Assembly: GCF_009792235.1 (NCBI RefSeq)
Contig: NZ_CP046973.1
Span: 1,240,001 to 1,304,000 of the forward strand
Direction of reading: 5' to 3'
Origin: Microcystis aeruginosa FD4
GTDB lineage: Bacteria; Cyanobacteriota; Cyanobacteriia; Cyanobacteriales; Microcystaceae
Length of the DNA: 64,000 nucleotides
The notes under the pieces were generated by a model. The model searched no databases. It saw only the letters and a program-made list of their open reading frames with translations, and had not been told where the DNA came from. Of this stretch, positions 15,187 through 25,238 are shown in pieces. The position numbers were made by a program, and so were the translations under genes. Each line of letters opens with the position of its first letter. The stretch's first letter is position 1.

Positions 15187-17178
15187 ATGTCCGAACAGAT
15201 GATCTCCCCAGAGATGCAAACCGAAGAAGCGATTACCGTTGAAGTGCAGCCCGTCCATATTCCCGAAGAGCATCGGGAAGATATCGGCCCCATGGATGAC
15301 AACGTAGCCGAGAGTTGGCGCTACAATCCCCAAGTTATTAACGACTATTACCGTCGGCGACCTCTAGAAGTTGTGGGGAGATTAATCGAAATTGCCCTAC
15401 CGGTTTTATCTTTTGTCATCGGTATCTGGTGGGATAAACTGCGGGGAAAATCGCCAAAAAATGAAATTAGACGGGCTGTACAATTGCGGGAAATGTTGAC
15501 AAAATTGGGACCGACCTATATTAAAATCGGTCAAGCTCTCTCTACTCGGCCTGATTTAGTACCTCCTTTATATTTAGAAGAATTAACCACTCTCCAGGAT
15601 CAAATTCCCTCTTTTCCTAATGAAATTGCCTATCGTTTTATCGAAGAAGAATTAGGTTATTCTCCCGAAGAAATTTATGCAGAATTATCCCCCAATCCGA
15701 TAGCGGCAGCTTCCCTAGGACAAGTTTATAAAGGTAAATTAAAAACCGGAGAGAGAGTCGCCGTTAAAGTACAGCGTCCCGATTTGATTCGCTGTATAAC
15801 TTTAGATGTGTATATCATGCGTAGTTTGGCGACTTGGGCTAAAAGTAATATTAAAAGACTTCGCTCCGATTTAGTGGCAATTACCGACGAATTAGCCAGT
15901 CGTATTTTTGAAGAAATTAATTATCTTCACGAAGGACAAAACGCCGAAAAATTCGCTCAACTTTATGGTCATATTGCCGAAATTTACATACCCAAAATCT
16001 ACTGGAAATATACTGGGCGACGAGTTTTAACCATGGAGTGGGTGGACGGCACAAAATTAACTAATATCAAAGAAATTCAAGCCCAGGGTATTGATGCCAC
16101 CCACTTAGTTAATGTGGGGGTGCAGTGTTCTTTGCGTCAATTACTTGAACACGGATTTTTCCATGCGGATCCCCATCCGGGTAATTTATTAGCGACTCCC
16201 GACGGTAAATTAGCTTATCTTGATTTCGGCATGATGAGCAATATTGAACCCTATCAACGCTACGGTTTAATCGAAGCGGTGGTGCATTTAGTCAACCGGG
16301 ATTTTGAGTCTTTGGCCAAGGATTACGTTAAGTTAGACTTCCTGTCACCAACTACCAATTTAGAGCCAATTGTTCCCGCTTTTTCGGAAGTTTTTGGTAA
16401 TGCTTTAGGGGCAAGTGTGGCAGAATTAAACTTTAAAAGTATCACCGATAAAATGTCGGCGATGATGTATGAGTTTCCCTTTCGAGTTCCCGCCTATTAT
16501 GCCCTGATTATTCGCTCGATGGTGACTTTAGAGGGAATAGCGATTGGCATCGATCCTAATTTTAAGGTACTGAGTAAAGCCTATCCTTATATTGCTAAAC
16601 GTCTGCTCACCGATCCTTCCACGGAGTTGCGAGATTCCCTACGGGATTTATTGTTTAAAGACGGTACTTTTCGCTGGAATAGATTAGAAAATCTCTTGCG
16701 TAATGCTAAAGATTCTAATGATTTTAACTTCGAGAAAGTCACCGATCAAGCGTTAGATTTTCTCCTTTCAGACAGGGGTATATTTATCCGTGAAAAATTA
16801 GTAAATGAGTTAGTAAATACCCTCGATAACTTCGGCCGTCGAACTTGGTTTAATCTCACGGTTAATTTCCGGCAACAGGTGGGTTTAGCCGTGCAAGAAA
16901 CTCCCCCAGAATTGTTAGGTGATGCTAAGAGTTTTGAGCATCTTCGCAACATCTTTAGTATTTTACAGGAAACAAAAGGATTCGATGCCATGGCTATGGT
17001 GCCAGTGATTACTAAACTAATCGCTAAACCGGAAACCCAACAGATGGGACAAAAAATTGCTGAAGGTTTGCTACAAAAATCCCTAGCGCGTTTAATTCGT
17101 TACCTAGTTCTCGAATTTGATACACCAAATCATCAGCAAAATGGAGAATTATCGAAAGCTTTACCCGCTGCCGATTAA
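15187..17178 (+). CDS. ABC1/AarF/UbiB-family atypical kinase
   Basis: 663 residues. ABC1 kinase motifs are clear: LGPTYIKIGQALSTRPDLVP (KxGQ), AAASLGQVYKG (A-rich loop), VAVKVQRP (ATP-binding Lys), HADPHPGNLL and LDFGMMSNI (catalytic and metal sites). Cyanobacterial and plastid members act in prenylquinone metabolism and stress tolerance, probably at the membrane. One hydrophobic segment lies near residue 60-80 (ALPVLSFVIGIWWDKL). It is flanked upstream by gene debris and downstream by a convergent P450 gene. Confidence 0.9.
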   Translation: MSEQMISPEMQTEEAITVEVQPVHIPEEHREDIGPMDDNVAESWRYNPQVINDYYRRRPLEVVGRLIEIALPVLSFVIGIWWDKLRGKSPKNEIRRAVQLREMLTKLGPTYIKIGQALSTRPDLVPPLYLEELTTLQDQIPSFPNEIAYRFIEEELGYSPEEIYAELSPNPIAAASLGQVYKGKLKTGERVAVKVQRPDLIRCITLDVYIMRSLATWAKSNIKRLRSDLVAITDELASRIFEEINYLHEGQNAEKFAQLYGHIAEIYIPKIYWKYTGRRVLTMEWVDGTKLTNIKEIQAQGIDATHLVNVGVQCSLRQLLEHGFFHADPHPGNLLATPDGKLAYLDFGMMSNIEPYQRYGLIEAVVHLVNRDFESLAKDYVKLDFLSPTTNLEPIVPAFSEVFGNALGASVAELNFKSITDKMSAMMYEFPFRVPAYYALIIRSMVTLEGIAIGIDPNFKVLSKAYPYIAKRLLTDPSTELRDSLRDLLFKDGTFRWNRLENLLRNAKDSNDFNFEKVTDQALDFLLSDRGIFIREKLVNELVNTLDNFGRRTWFNLTVNFRQQVGLAVQETPPELLGDAKSFEHLRNIFSILQETKGFDAMAMVPVITKLIAKPETQQMGQKIAEGLLQKSLARLIRYLVLEFDTPNHQQNGELSKALPAAD

Positions 17179-17303
17179 CCTCTGTTCGGAGTTCCACCGA
17201 CTGCTCAAAATCAGAGGATTTCCCACAATAAATGCCGTGAAATAAATTTCGCGGCTCAGAGAAAAACGCTAAACTGTTTTTAAAGTTTTTTTATCCTAAC
17301 TGG

Positions 17304-18608
17304 TTAACGGGGTTTAAAGGTGACTTGTAAACCGTCACGAGGATGGGGAGTGGGGATAGTGGTGAGGGTGATATCTTGATTGGGGAGTAATTGCCAATCG
17401 TATTTTTCTACTAAACGGACGGCTAAAATTTTCATCTCTAAACGAGCGAATTCTTTGCCAATACATTCGCGCAATCCCGCACCAAAAGGGATATATCCGT
17501 AGGGTTTTTCGTCAGCTAAAAAGCGATCGGGATCGAAGGTTTCAGGATGAGAATAAATACTATTATCTTTATGGGTATTGCTGATTTGATACTGCACTAC
17601 CCATCCTTTCGGCAAATGATAACCGTTAAATTGACAGTCTTCTATTACCCGACGGAATCCTCCTCCCACGGGGGGAGTAAAACGTAAAACTTCTTTTAAA
17701 ACGCAATCTAAATAGGTCATCTGTTTGAGGGTATCGACGCTTAGAGGAGTCGATAGATCAAAATTAGTTATTTCCTCCAAGACAAGCTGAAAAATATCGG
17801 GATGCAGTGCCATTTGTAGACAGAAAGTGGCGATAGCGGAGGTTAAAGTTTCATGACCAGCAAAGAGTAATAATAGCACTTGATCCTTTAATTCCGCTAA
17901 GGATAAACTTTGACCGTTTTCGTCTTTAGCTTGTAAAAGGATAGCAAGAGCATCTTGGCCGGGGTCATCATTTTTTTGTCTTTCTAAAATGATAGTTTCG
18001 ATCGCTTGCAGTAATTCTTCTCGACAGCGTAATGCTTTGCCGAAAGCTGTCCAGGGAAGGGGAAGGGGAAGGGTAAATAGTCCCGCACACCAAGTATCAA
18101 AAGCTTCCCCTAATTTGGTAGCAGAACCCTGGTCAAGACCGACAAATAATTTACAGGCGATATCGAGAGTATAGTCTCTTAATTCAGGATACCATGACAG
18201 GGTTTTTGCAGTTTGCCAACGCTCTAAATAGTGAGCGGTAATTGTTTCTACCGTAGGGATATAACTTGCTATGGCCCGGGGTTGAAAAGCTTGATAGATT
18301 AAACGACGACGGGAAGCGTGAACATCTCCCGTATGCACCGCTAAAGATGCGCTACCTAGGAGAGTTCTGGTACTTTTAGGCCAAGTTGCCGCAAAGTATT
18401 TATTCTCGTTGCTGAGGAGAAACCGGTTAGCTTCGGCACCGGATAAAATAATCGTGGGACTGCCAAAAATATGAGTACGGAAAAGTTGACCATATTTATT
18501 ATGACGTTTACTGGCAAAATCCCCATCGGTCAAAAAAGCGATTGTTTCTCCTAATAGGGGTAATCCGAAACTGCCGGGGGGTAAGGGTATATCTTTGCTT
18601 ATAGTCAT
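17304..18608 (-). CDS. cytochrome P450, CYP120 type
   Basis: 434 residues. It has the I-helix FAGHETLTSA, the ExxR motif in LKEVLRFTPPVGGGFRR and the heme loop FGAGLRECIGKEFARLEMK. Overall it resembles Synechocystis CYP120A1 (PPGSFGLPLLGETIAFL at the start), a bacterial retinoic-acid hydroxylase. Retinoid or apocarotenoid oxidation is thus a likely role, inferred from that relative. Length and motifs are complete. It is monocistronic. Confidence 0.9.
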   Translation of the reverse strand: MTISKDIPLPPGSFGLPLLGETIAFLTDGDFASKRHNKYGQLFRTHIFGSPTIILSGAEANRFLLSNENKYFAATWPKSTRTLLGSASLAVHTGDVHASRRRLIYQAFQPRAIASYIPTVETITAHYLERWQTAKTLSWYPELRDYTLDIACKLFVGLDQGSATKLGEAFDTWCAGLFTLPLPLPWTAFGKALRCREELLQAIETIILERQKNDDPGQDALAILLQAKDENGQSLSLAELKDQVLLLLFAGHETLTSAIATFCLQMALHPDIFQLVLEEITNFDLSTPLSVDTLKQMTYLDCVLKEVLRFTPPVGGGFRRVIEDCQFNGYHLPKGWVVQYQISNTHKDNSIYSHPETFDPDRFLADEKPYGYIPFGAGLRECIGKEFARLEMKILAVRLVEKYDWQLLPNQDITLTTIPTPHPRDGLQVTFKPR

Positions 18609-18731
18609 CGCTGCCTCTAGGGTAAAACTAATTATTTGCCGTCGATCAACCCTGTTTATTCTAACCTAAAGCGCCGGAGACTTCATCCCCTAATCTAGCC
18701 TAGTAATTAGCGATCGCATTTGACCAAGGTA

Positions 18732-18755
18732 AGTATTTAAGCAAAATTAATTACA
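18732..18755. repeat. single end of the TA-duplicating MITE family
   Basis: AGTATTTAAGCAAAATTAAT and the following bases match the left end of the elements at 33462 and 37635. No matching right end is found within the next 200 bases, so it is a remnant. Confidence 0.5.
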
Positions 18756-18821
18756 GATCTCACCAGTCAGTCAACAGTGAGAATTGCCGCCAATTGACAT
18801 TTTTTAAGATCACCGCCATAA

Positions 18822-20018
18822 TTACCCATTGCTGATAGTAATTCGCGGCAAACGATGCTTAAAACCGCAGAGAATTTCCCAAGATATCGTACCTAAATCC
18901 CGCGCCCAATCGTCGGCGGTGATGCACTGTGGGCCGTCTTTACCGATAAGTGTGACGATTTCCCCTGTTTTTACCTCTGGAATCTCGCTCACGTCAATCA
19001 TTAACTGATCCATGGTTATCGCGCCGATTTGGGGTACTAAACGTCCTCTCAGGGATACTTTTAAACGATTGGAGAGATTGCGGGGAATTCCATCGGCGTA
19101 ACCGATACCGACCACAGCAATACGGGTGTCTTTTGCCGCTATGTACTGATGACCATAACTCACTCCGGAGCCGGCGGCAATGGTTTTGACTTGGGCAATG
19201 CGCGCTTTTACTTGCAGCACCGGTTGCAAAGGGACTTTATCGGTGAGATGATCGGCGGGATAAAGACCGTAGAGAGCTAATCCGACTCTAACTCGATCGT
19301 AGTGCAGAGATCGATCGGTTAGGGTAGCGGCAGAGTTGGCTAAATGCAGACAGGGGGGATGATAACCTTTTGCTCTTAACTCGGCGATCGCTTGTTGGAA
19401 TCTTTGCCGTTGCAACTGCATGATTTCGGGATTGGGATCGTCAGCCGTGGCAAAATGCGAGTATATGCTGGCAATTTTCAGGTTAGGAGCCTCTAAAACC
19501 TGTTCGACGAATTTGGTGCCGTTCTGCCATGCTGTACCCAAGCGAGACATCCCCGTATCTAATTTGATATGAACCGGCAGCCGCTGCTCTAAGCGTCTCA
19601 TAACGGTGGCAAAAATTTGCACCTGTTCGATTTGTACCAGGGTGGGTTGCAATTGCCAATGGGCTAAGGCTGCCACTTCTTCTGGGGTATTGACTGCCCC
19701 TAAAATCATAATTGGGGCAACGATTCCCGCTTCCCGTAGTTCGATACCTTCCCCGATAGTCGCGATGGCTAAAGATTGCGCTCCGGCTTCTAAAACGCTG
19801 TTAGCCACCTTAACTGCCCCGTGTCCGTAAGCATCGGCTTTAATTACCGCCATTAATTCCGTTTTTGGGGCTAATAAAGCCTTGACTTTTCGCACGTTTT
19901 GTTGTAATGCCGAGCGATCAATCTCTACCCAAGCACGATAGCGAATTACTTCCGACAATTGATAATCATGACGGTTTTTGGGGGGATTGATGATTTTCGG
20001 TTCGATGCTAAACACCAC
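18822..20018 (-). CDS. alr: alanine racemase
   Basis: 398 residues from GTG at 20018, chosen because AAGGAG stands seven bases upstream; a GTG at 20036 is also possible. The PLP-binding motif MAVIKADAYGHGAVKV is at the N-terminal barrel. The substrate loop SNRLKVSLRGRL and IGAITMDQLMIDV, with the tyrosine-bearing SYGHQYIA region, complete the fold III family. The enzyme makes D-alanine for peptidoglycan. It is a stand-alone gene. Confidence 0.92.
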   Translation of the reverse strand: MVFSIEPKIINPPKNRHDYQLSEVIRYRAWVEIDRSALQQNVRKVKALLAPKTELMAVIKADAYGHGAVKVANSVLEAGAQSLAIATIGEGIELREAGIVAPIMILGAVNTPEEVAALAHWQLQPTLVQIEQVQIFATVMRRLEQRLPVHIKLDTGMSRLGTAWQNGTKFVEQVLEAPNLKIASIYSHFATADDPNPEIMQLQRQRFQQAIAELRAKGYHPPCLHLANSAATLTDRSLHYDRVRVGLALYGLYPADHLTDKVPLQPVLQVKARIAQVKTIAAGSGVSYGHQYIAAKDTRIAVVGIGYADGIPRNLSNRLKVSLRGRLVPQIGAITMDQLMIDVSEIPEVKTGEIVTLIGKDGPQCITADDWARDLGTISWEILCGFKHRLPRITISNG

Positions 20019-20258
20019 TCGCTCACTCCTTTGCACACATAACCCAATTTATACCAAAAGAAAACCGAGAGGGCTAGGAAAGAAGCCTGAAACTCCTCGG
20101 TATTTCCCCCTTTTTCCCTGTGGAATATGGGCTTTAAGATGAATGGGCTGTTAGGAAGTTCCCCAAAAAATGGTTCTTCGGTTTTTGTTATGCAATGGAC
20201 GGGGTTACAAGGGATGAAACCCTTATATAGAAAGACATTGCTGCGATTTTGGCCAATT

Positions 20259-20313
20259 AAGTGGGTGGGTGGAATTAAATATAAGATGAACCTAGATTGG
20301 GCTTCGGCCGTGA
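20259..20313. repeat. 55-bp repeat, copy 1
   Basis: A 55-base segment (starting AAGTGGGTGGGTGGAATT, ending GGGCTTCGGCCGTGA) that recurs at 32960-33014 with few differences. Copy 2 truncates the tnpB relic there. Copy 1 lies in a gene-free stretch (20041-20536) in which no conserved gene is apparent. Confidence 0.7.
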
Positions 20314-20536
20314 GCTTTTGCCGAACGGTTGAAGCATGAAACCCAACGCCCGCATAGTTTACGCTACTGCTAATCCATCCTACAAATAATTGTGCCTCCC
20401 TACTTATTTTCGATCTAGAACGAACTAATCAATTAAGTCTCTTGCCAGATAAGGATTTAGTCGATTTATGCCCCCCGATCGAACCATACCAAGTAACGAA
20501 GAACCACTTTTTTAACCAAATCGCGCATGGTTTCTA

Positions 20537-20825
20537 ATACCAAATTTCTAAATCCATGACAGACATCCACGCTCGAATGCTTGCCAAGCCTGCATTCGTT
20601 GTGACGCGAATAAAGAAAAATGGTATCCTATTGGTGATTTTCTCTCACTTAAGGTGAGCAGCAGAAGTTGTTCAAAGAGGGCGAAGGCAATTCGCCCCTA
20701 CAATAATATTATTTCGCCAATGGTAGGGGCGCACCGCGTGCGCCCAAAATGTCCTCTGGATATTTCGACAAAATTGAGATGCACCAGGCATAACCATCTC
20801 TGTCATTACTTTTGAAAAATGGTAT
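20537..20825. repeat. 289-bp repeat, copy 1 (inverse of 62477-62765)
   Basis: This segment is the reverse complement of 62477-62765. I read one mismatch in 289 positions. The ends ATACCAAAT and ATGGTAT form short inverted repeats. It carries an internal GGGGCGCACCGCG/GGGCGCACG palindromic part shared with other loci (45800, 29180). No coding capacity is evident. It lies between alr and queG. Confidence 0.85.
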
Positions 20826-20915
20826 AACTGTTCAGTCTGGGACATGGCTTTAATTTGGCTCAATAAATTTAGAATTGTAAATAACTGTTACAAATACTTG
20901 ACTTAAGATATTTCT

Positions 20916-21863
20916 ATGGTGACAGAAACACAGATCAAAGAAAAAGCGCTAGAGTTGGGCTTCCATGGGGTCGGTATTGCCTCTGTGGACAGCCAAGACT
21001 CGGCGGTATCCCATCTAAAAAGCTGGTTAGAGCGGGGTTATCACGCTGATATGGATTGGATGACTAACCCAAAACGACAGGATATCAAAACTCTTTGGCC
21101 GGAAGTGCGATCGCTAATTGGTCTCGCCCTTAACTACTACACCCCCCAGCAACACAGTCAAGAGCAAAACCATGGCAAAATTTCCCGTTATGCTTGGGGA
21201 CGGGATTATCACAAAGTATTAAGTAAAAAATTAAAAGCCCTCAGTCAATGGTTAGAAAGTCAGGGGGAGCAAATTCAAACCCGTTACTATGTGGATACTG
21301 GACCAGTACAGGATAAATTTTGGGCGCAAAGAGCAGGTATCGGCTGGATTGCCAAGAACGGTAACTTAATTACCCGCAATTACGGTAGTTGGGTCTTTTT
21401 AGGAGAAATCTTGACCAATTTATCTTTAGAACCCGATCGACCCCATAGCGCCCATTGTGGCAGCTGTAGCCGTTGTTTAAGCGCTTGTCCCACCCAAGCA
21501 ATAGTTAGTCCCTATGTGGTGGATGCTAATCGCTGTATTGCATACCATACTATCGAAAATCGTGCTGTAACTTTGCCTACAGAAATTGCCAAGAATTTAC
21601 AAGGTTGGGTAGCTGGCTGCGATATCTGTCAAGATGTCTGTCCTTGGAATCAACGTTTTGCCCAAGTTACCGACGTGGCCGATTTTCAACCTCGTCCGGA
21701 AAACCTCTCGCCAAGGTTGGATGAATTAGCTAATCTAACTATAGAGGAGTGGGATCGTCGTTTCATCTCGTCGGCCCTGCGTCGAATTAAACCCCAGCAG
21801 TGGCGACGTAACGCCCAAGCTAATTTAGCTCATTCCCCTAACCCCGTACAAGATGACAATTAA
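20916..21863 (+). CDS. queG: epoxyqueuosine reductase
   Basis: 315 residues. It shows [34 protein letters not shown] (cobalamin-binding region with the catalytic Asp), and two 4Fe-4S clusters: [15 protein letters not shown] and [12 protein letters not shown]. QueG makes the final reduction to queuosine at tRNA wobble position 34. It overlaps the next gene by 11 bases, so the two are likely co-transcribed. Confidence 0.92.
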   Translation: MVTETQIKEKALELGFHGVGIASVDSQDSAVSHLKSWLERGYHADMDWMTNPKRQDIKTLWPEVRSLIGLALNYYTPQQHSQEQNHGKISRYAWGRDYHKVLSKKLKALSQWLESQGEQIQTRYYVDTGPVQDKFWAQRAGIGWIAKNGNLITRNYGSWVFLGEILTNLSLEPDRPHSAHCGSCSRCLSACPTQAIVSPYVVDANRCIAYHTIENRAVTLPTEIAKNLQGWVAGCDICQDVCPWNQRFAQVTDVADFQPRPENLSPRLDELANLTIEEWDRRFISSALRRIKPQQWRRNAQANLAHSPNPVQDDN

Positions 21864-22491
21864 AGTAGTCGTGTTCGATTTTGATGGTACTATCGCCGAT
21901 ACCCACGATACTTTCGTGGAGATTGTCAATCGTTTGGCTAAAAATTTTGGTTATCAACCCATCAACGAGGAAGATTTGGCCAGACTAAAAAACCTTAGTT
22001 CCCAAGAAATTATTAAACAATCCCAAGTTTCCCCCGTTAAAATCCCTTTTTTACTCTATCGAGTTAAACGGGAATTAAATAAACAAATTGAATGCCTGAA
22101 ACCCTTCCATGGCTGGCATCACTGCCTCGCCACTCTTAGAGAAAGAGGCTATAGATTAGGAATAATAACTTCTAATACCAAAGAAAACGTCACCATCTTT
22201 TTAGCAAATAACCAACTCTTAAATTTATTTGATTTTATCTGTTCGGGAACGCCTTTATTCAGCAAACACAAAATTATCGATCGCCTGATCCGACAAAATA
22301 AATTCCGCCCCGATGAAATGATTTATGTCGGCGATGAAACTAGAGATATTACTGCTGCCCAAAAAAGTCGAGTGCAAGTGGTGGCCGTCGCTTGGGGCTT
22401 TAATTCCCCTCAAATTTTAACTCAATTTAACCCCGATCATCTCATTCATCATCCCCTAGAATTATTGGATATTTTAGATAGGGCTGGCTGA
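21853..22491 (+). CDS. HAD-superfamily phosphatase
   Basis: 212 residues. Motif I is [12 protein letters not shown], motif II ITSNT, and the acidic motif [11 protein letters not shown]. The helical cap (residues 20-85) makes it a PGPase-like subfamily IA member. Substrate unknown; phosphoglycolate or a nucleotide are options. It overlaps queG. The last codons and the TGA come from the end of a MITE (GGGCTGGCTGA), so the C-terminus was probably altered. Confidence 0.85.
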   Translation: MTIKVVVFDFDGTIADTHDTFVEIVNRLAKNFGYQPINEEDLARLKNLSSQEIIKQSQVSPVKIPFLLYRVKRELNKQIECLKPFHGWHHCLATLRERGYRLGIITSNTKENVTIFLANNQLLNLFDFICSGTPLFSKHKIIDRLIRQNKFRPDEMIYVGDETRDITAAQKSRVQVVAVAWGFNSPQILTQFNPDHLIHHPLELLDILDRAG

Positions 22492-22507
22492 AAAAGTTTT
22501 TCCTAGG
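22481..22507. repeat. solo end of the 213-bp MITE family
   Basis: GGGCTGGCTGAAAAAGTTTT follows TA in the same way as complete copies but has no partner end. It supplies the stop codon of the HAD gene. Confidence 0.6.
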
Positions 22508-22533
22508 AGCAGGGAGAGATAGACTTCGATCGA

Positions 22534-22619
22534 TGGGGGCAGAGAGACTCGAACTCTCACGAGCTTATAAGGCTCAACGGATTTTAAGTCCGTAGCGTCT
22601 ACCATTCCGCCACGCCCCC
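22534..22619 (-). tRNA. trnL-UAA: tRNA-Leu(UAA), intronless
   Basis: An 86-nt gene read on the minus strand. The acceptor stem pairs GGGGGCG with TGCCCCC. The anticodon stem ACGGA/TCCGT closes the loop CTTAAAA (anticodon UAA). A long variable arm (GAGCCTTATAAGCTC) marks a class II leucine tRNA, and the T arm reads GAGAGTTCGAGTCTCTC. CCA is not encoded. The group I intron that interrupts this gene in many cyanobacteria is absent. Confidence 0.95.
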
Positions 22620-22791
22620 GTTATTTAACCGACAATTTTTTATCATATCACAAATAATTTAATTGGCAAGAGCATTTTCAGCAAATTATTTTAGCCCGCC
22701 AATTCGATCGCCGCAAAGGGGGAAAGACAGGGTAAAATAATCAGCAGGTGAATTGCCGTTCACCGACAGCCATTGAGAAAAATCAATCCTT

Positions 22792-23031
22792 ATGCAATCA
22801 ATTCTGACGCAAGAAACCATTATCATCGCTCTGATCTACCTATCTCTCAGTGTCTTGTATTTGCTCGTCATTCCCGCCGTTATCTACTACTACCTCAATA
22901 CGCGCTGGTATGTGGCATCTTCTTGGGAAAGAGGGTTTATGTACTTTCTGATGAGCTTTTTCTTCCCCGGGATGCTGTTGTTAAGTCCTTTCCTTAACTT
23001 CCGTCCCCAACGTCGTACCCTCAAAGCTTAA
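22792..23031 (+). CDS. ndhL: NDH-1 subunit L
   Basis: 79 residues with two transmembrane helices (IIIALIYLSLSVLYLLVIP, FMYFLMSFFFPGMLLLSPFL) and the conserved ending LNFRPQRRTLKA. NdhL is a small cyanobacterial and plastid subunit of the thylakoid NAD(P)H/ferredoxin-plastoquinone oxidoreductase, needed for inorganic carbon transport. It sits 19 bases before the DUF3007 gene, a common pairing in cyanobacteria. Confidence 0.93.
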   Translation: MQSILTQETIIIALIYLSLSVLYLLVIPAVIYYYLNTRWYVASSWERGFMYFLMSFFFPGMLLLSPFLNFRPQRRTLKA

Positions 23032-23050
23032 GTTATCATCAAAAAAACCC

Positions 23051-23356
23051 ATGAGACGCATTGATGTCATCGGGATCGGTATAGGGATGTTTGCTGTGGG
23101 CGGCATCCTCTACATTATCCTGCAAAAAACTGGTTTAGATAGTGCTTCGGCGGGAATTTGGAGTCAAGCGGTGTTGGTGGGTGGTGTCATCGGTTGGATT
23201 TTTACCTATCTGTTTCGAGTCGCCACCGATAATATGACCTACGGCAAACAGCGCAAGGATTACGAAGATGCCGTCTTTAAAAAACGTCTGGAAGCCATGA
23301 CTCCCGAAGAAATCGCCCAAATGCAGCGGGAGATTGAAGAAGAAAAAACTAAATAG
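23051..23356 (+). CDS. DUF3007 membrane protein
   Basis: 101 residues with two hydrophobic segments (VIGIGIGMFAVGGILYIIL, AVLVGGVIGWIFTYLF) and a charged C-terminus (AMTPEEIAQMQREIEEEK), the features of DUF3007. Members are found beside ndhL in many cyanobacteria, and a link to NDH-1 is inferred from that. The TAG stop shares its last base with a MITE that begins at 23356. Confidence 0.85.
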   Translation: MRRIDVIGIGIGMFAVGGILYIILQKTGLDSASAGIWSQAVLVGGVIGWIFTYLFRVATDNMTYGKQRKDYEDAVFKKRLEAMTPEEIAQMQREIEEEKTK

Positions 23357-23568
23357 GGCTTGCTGAATAAATCTAAAAACTTTGTTGGATAAGGCTTTTA
23401 GACTTTTTTGAAATCCAAAAGTGCCGGACCTGGGGGTGATCGGGGGTAAAATTCAGGTACTTTTTCCCTGAAAATTAGGTAACTGACTACCTCAAAATCG
23501 GTAAAACCCTACACCCTACACCCCATACCCCACACCCTGCCCCCACGAAAAACTTTTTCAGCAGACCC
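23356..23568. mobile_element. 213-bp MITE, copy A
   Basis: Begins GGGCTTGCTGAATAA and ends TTTTTCAGCAGACCC, giving inverted repeats of about 14 bases. The six-base duplication TAAATA is at 23350-23355 and 23569-23574. The interior has no ORF and contains a CCCTACACCCCA-type run. It sits exactly at the end of the DUF3007 gene. Confidence 0.85.
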
Positions 23569-23579
23569 TAAATAGACGG

Positions 23580-24008
23580 ATGAAACCCGATAAAATCATC
23601 ATCGGTTGGCGAGAATGGCTCGATTTACCCGATTTAGGCATTACCAAAATTAAGGCCAAGATTGATACAGGCGCTCGCTCCTCGGCCCTACACGCTTTTC
23701 ATCTCCATACTTTTCGAGATGGCGATCGCGATTGGCTGCGCTTTCAAGTTCATCCCTACCAAAAAGATAGTCACCACACTGTCACCACTACCGCAGAAAT
23801 CCTCGAATGGCGACAGGTAAAAAATTCCGGGGGTCAAAGTCAACTACGTCCCGTCATCAGAACAAGTGTATTACTTGGCGGCCGTCAATGGCCGATCGAA
23901 TTAACCTTGACTAATCGCGATGTCATGGGTTTTCGGATGTTATTAGGACGAGAAGCACTGAAAAAAGGCTTTCTTGTCCATCCGAATAGGTCTTTTTTAC
24001 TGAGTTAA
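23580..24008 (+). CDS. retropepsin-like protease of the RimB/Zn_protease family
   Basis: 142 residues. IIIGWREWLDLPDL, then KAKIDTGARSSALHAF gives the D-T-G-A catalytic motif, and MGFRMLLGREAL matches the C-terminal half. This is the Zn_protease/RimB family of single-domain aspartic peptidases. RimB acts with RimK-type glutamate ligases, which are not seen here. The gene starts 11 bases after the MITE, so its promoter may have been changed. Confidence 0.85.
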   Translation: MKPDKIIIGWREWLDLPDLGITKIKAKIDTGARSSALHAFHLHTFRDGDRDWLRFQVHPYQKDSHHTVTTTAEILEWRQVKNSGGQSQLRPVIRTSVLLGGRQWPIELTLTNRDVMGFRMLLGREALKKGFLVHPNRSFLLS

Positions 24009-24239
24009 GCTTCTGGAGAGTTATCAGATGTGAGTTTTTAGTTCACTGTTTACTGTTTACTGATCACTGAAAAGGCTTTTCTGGGAAGTGGGGAATTAGG
24101 GAAGTAGGGAGTGGGTTTTTAAAGTTCGATTGCAGGGTAATCGCACTATTAAAAACAGATTTGGTATTATTATCTATCTAAATTCTTGGAGCTTGTTGCT
24201 GTATAATTGTAATGACTGACCCCGCTTTTCATCTGAACT

Positions 24240-25163
24240 ATGCCTATTCCCGATTTTCAATCGATTATGTTGCCGCTATTAAAAATACTTGCAGATGGCA
24301 AAGTTTATAAATATCGAGAAATTCTTGAAGCTTTGGTCAGAGAGTTTCAAGTCACGGAAGCGGAAAGAAAAGAAATGGTTCCCAGTGGTCAACAAGAAAT
24401 TTTTGCCAATCGAGTCGGTTGGGCAAAAACCTATTTAAAGAAAGCAGGATTAATTGAGTCACCCCAAAGGGCAACTTTTGTAATTTCTGAGAAAGGAAAA
24501 GAAATCTTATCTCAAAATCCTGCTCGAATTGATACAAAATTTCTGAGACAGTTTCCCGAATTTCAAGAATTCAATCGAGTCAATAAGCAAAATGAAACTA
24601 TTACTCTTGACAGCAATTTATCAGCTTCTGAGCAAGAACAAACACCAGAGGAATTACTAGGAAACTCCTATAAAGAAATTCGTCAAGCATTAGCGACAGA
24701 CTTACTTTCTATTTTGCAAAAATTATCCCCAGATAATTTTGAAAAATTAGTAGTAGAATTACTGGTAAAAATGGGTTATGGTGGCTCGATTAGAGATGCT
24801 GGTAAAGCGGTGGGTAGGAGCGGGGATCAAGGGATTGATGGGATCATAAAAGAAGATAGACTCGGTTTAGATATAATCTATATTCAAGCCAAAAGATGGG
24901 CTGATAATAATGCCGTTGGTCGTCCAGAAATCCAGAAATTTGTCGGGGCATTAGCGGGACAAGGAGCCAAAAAAGGTATTTTCATCACTACTTCCTATTT
25001 TACCAAAGAGGCTTTAGAATATGCCCCCAGAAATGAGATAAAAATAGTGCTGATTGATGGGGAAGAATTAGGTCAATTGATGATTGATTATAACTTAGGT
25101 GTATCGACCAAAGAAATCTATGAAATCAAGAGAATTGATCATGATTATTTTGGGGATGAATGA
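24240..25163 (+). CDS. mrr: Mrr-family restriction endonuclease
   Basis: 307 residues. The N-terminal winged helix (KVYKYREILEALVREF, GWAKTYLKKAGLIESP) is the Mrr_N domain. The C-terminal catalytic domain carries LSPDNFEKLVVELLVKMGYG, GDQGIDGII (Asp) and DIIYIQAKRW (Q-x-K). Mrr enzymes cut methylated DNA in host defence. No methyltransferase partner is present, consistent with a type IV solitary enzyme. Flanks are repeat-rich. Confidence 0.9.
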   Translation: MPIPDFQSIMLPLLKILADGKVYKYREILEALVREFQVTEAERKEMVPSGQQEIFANRVGWAKTYLKKAGLIESPQRATFVISEKGKEILSQNPARIDTKFLRQFPEFQEFNRVNKQNETITLDSNLSASEQEQTPEELLGNSYKEIRQALATDLLSILQKLSPDNFEKLVVELLVKMGYGGSIRDAGKAVGRSGDQGIDGIIKEDRLGLDIIYIQAKRWADNNAVGRPEIQKFVGALAGQGAKKGIFITTSYFTKEALEYAPRNEIKIVLIDGEELGQLMIDYNLGVSTKEIYEIKRIDHDYFGDE

Positions 25164-25238
25164 GACAGAGGGGGGGACAAGGGTTACAGAAAACGGTCAT
25201 GGCGTTAAAATAGATGGAAAAAATAGAGGATAAAAACT

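Noticed and set aside
20127..20339. Small plus-strand frame in the alr-queG gap
   Set aside because: It overlaps the 55-bp repeat and its translation is not coherent; no ribosome binding site or homologous feature was seen.
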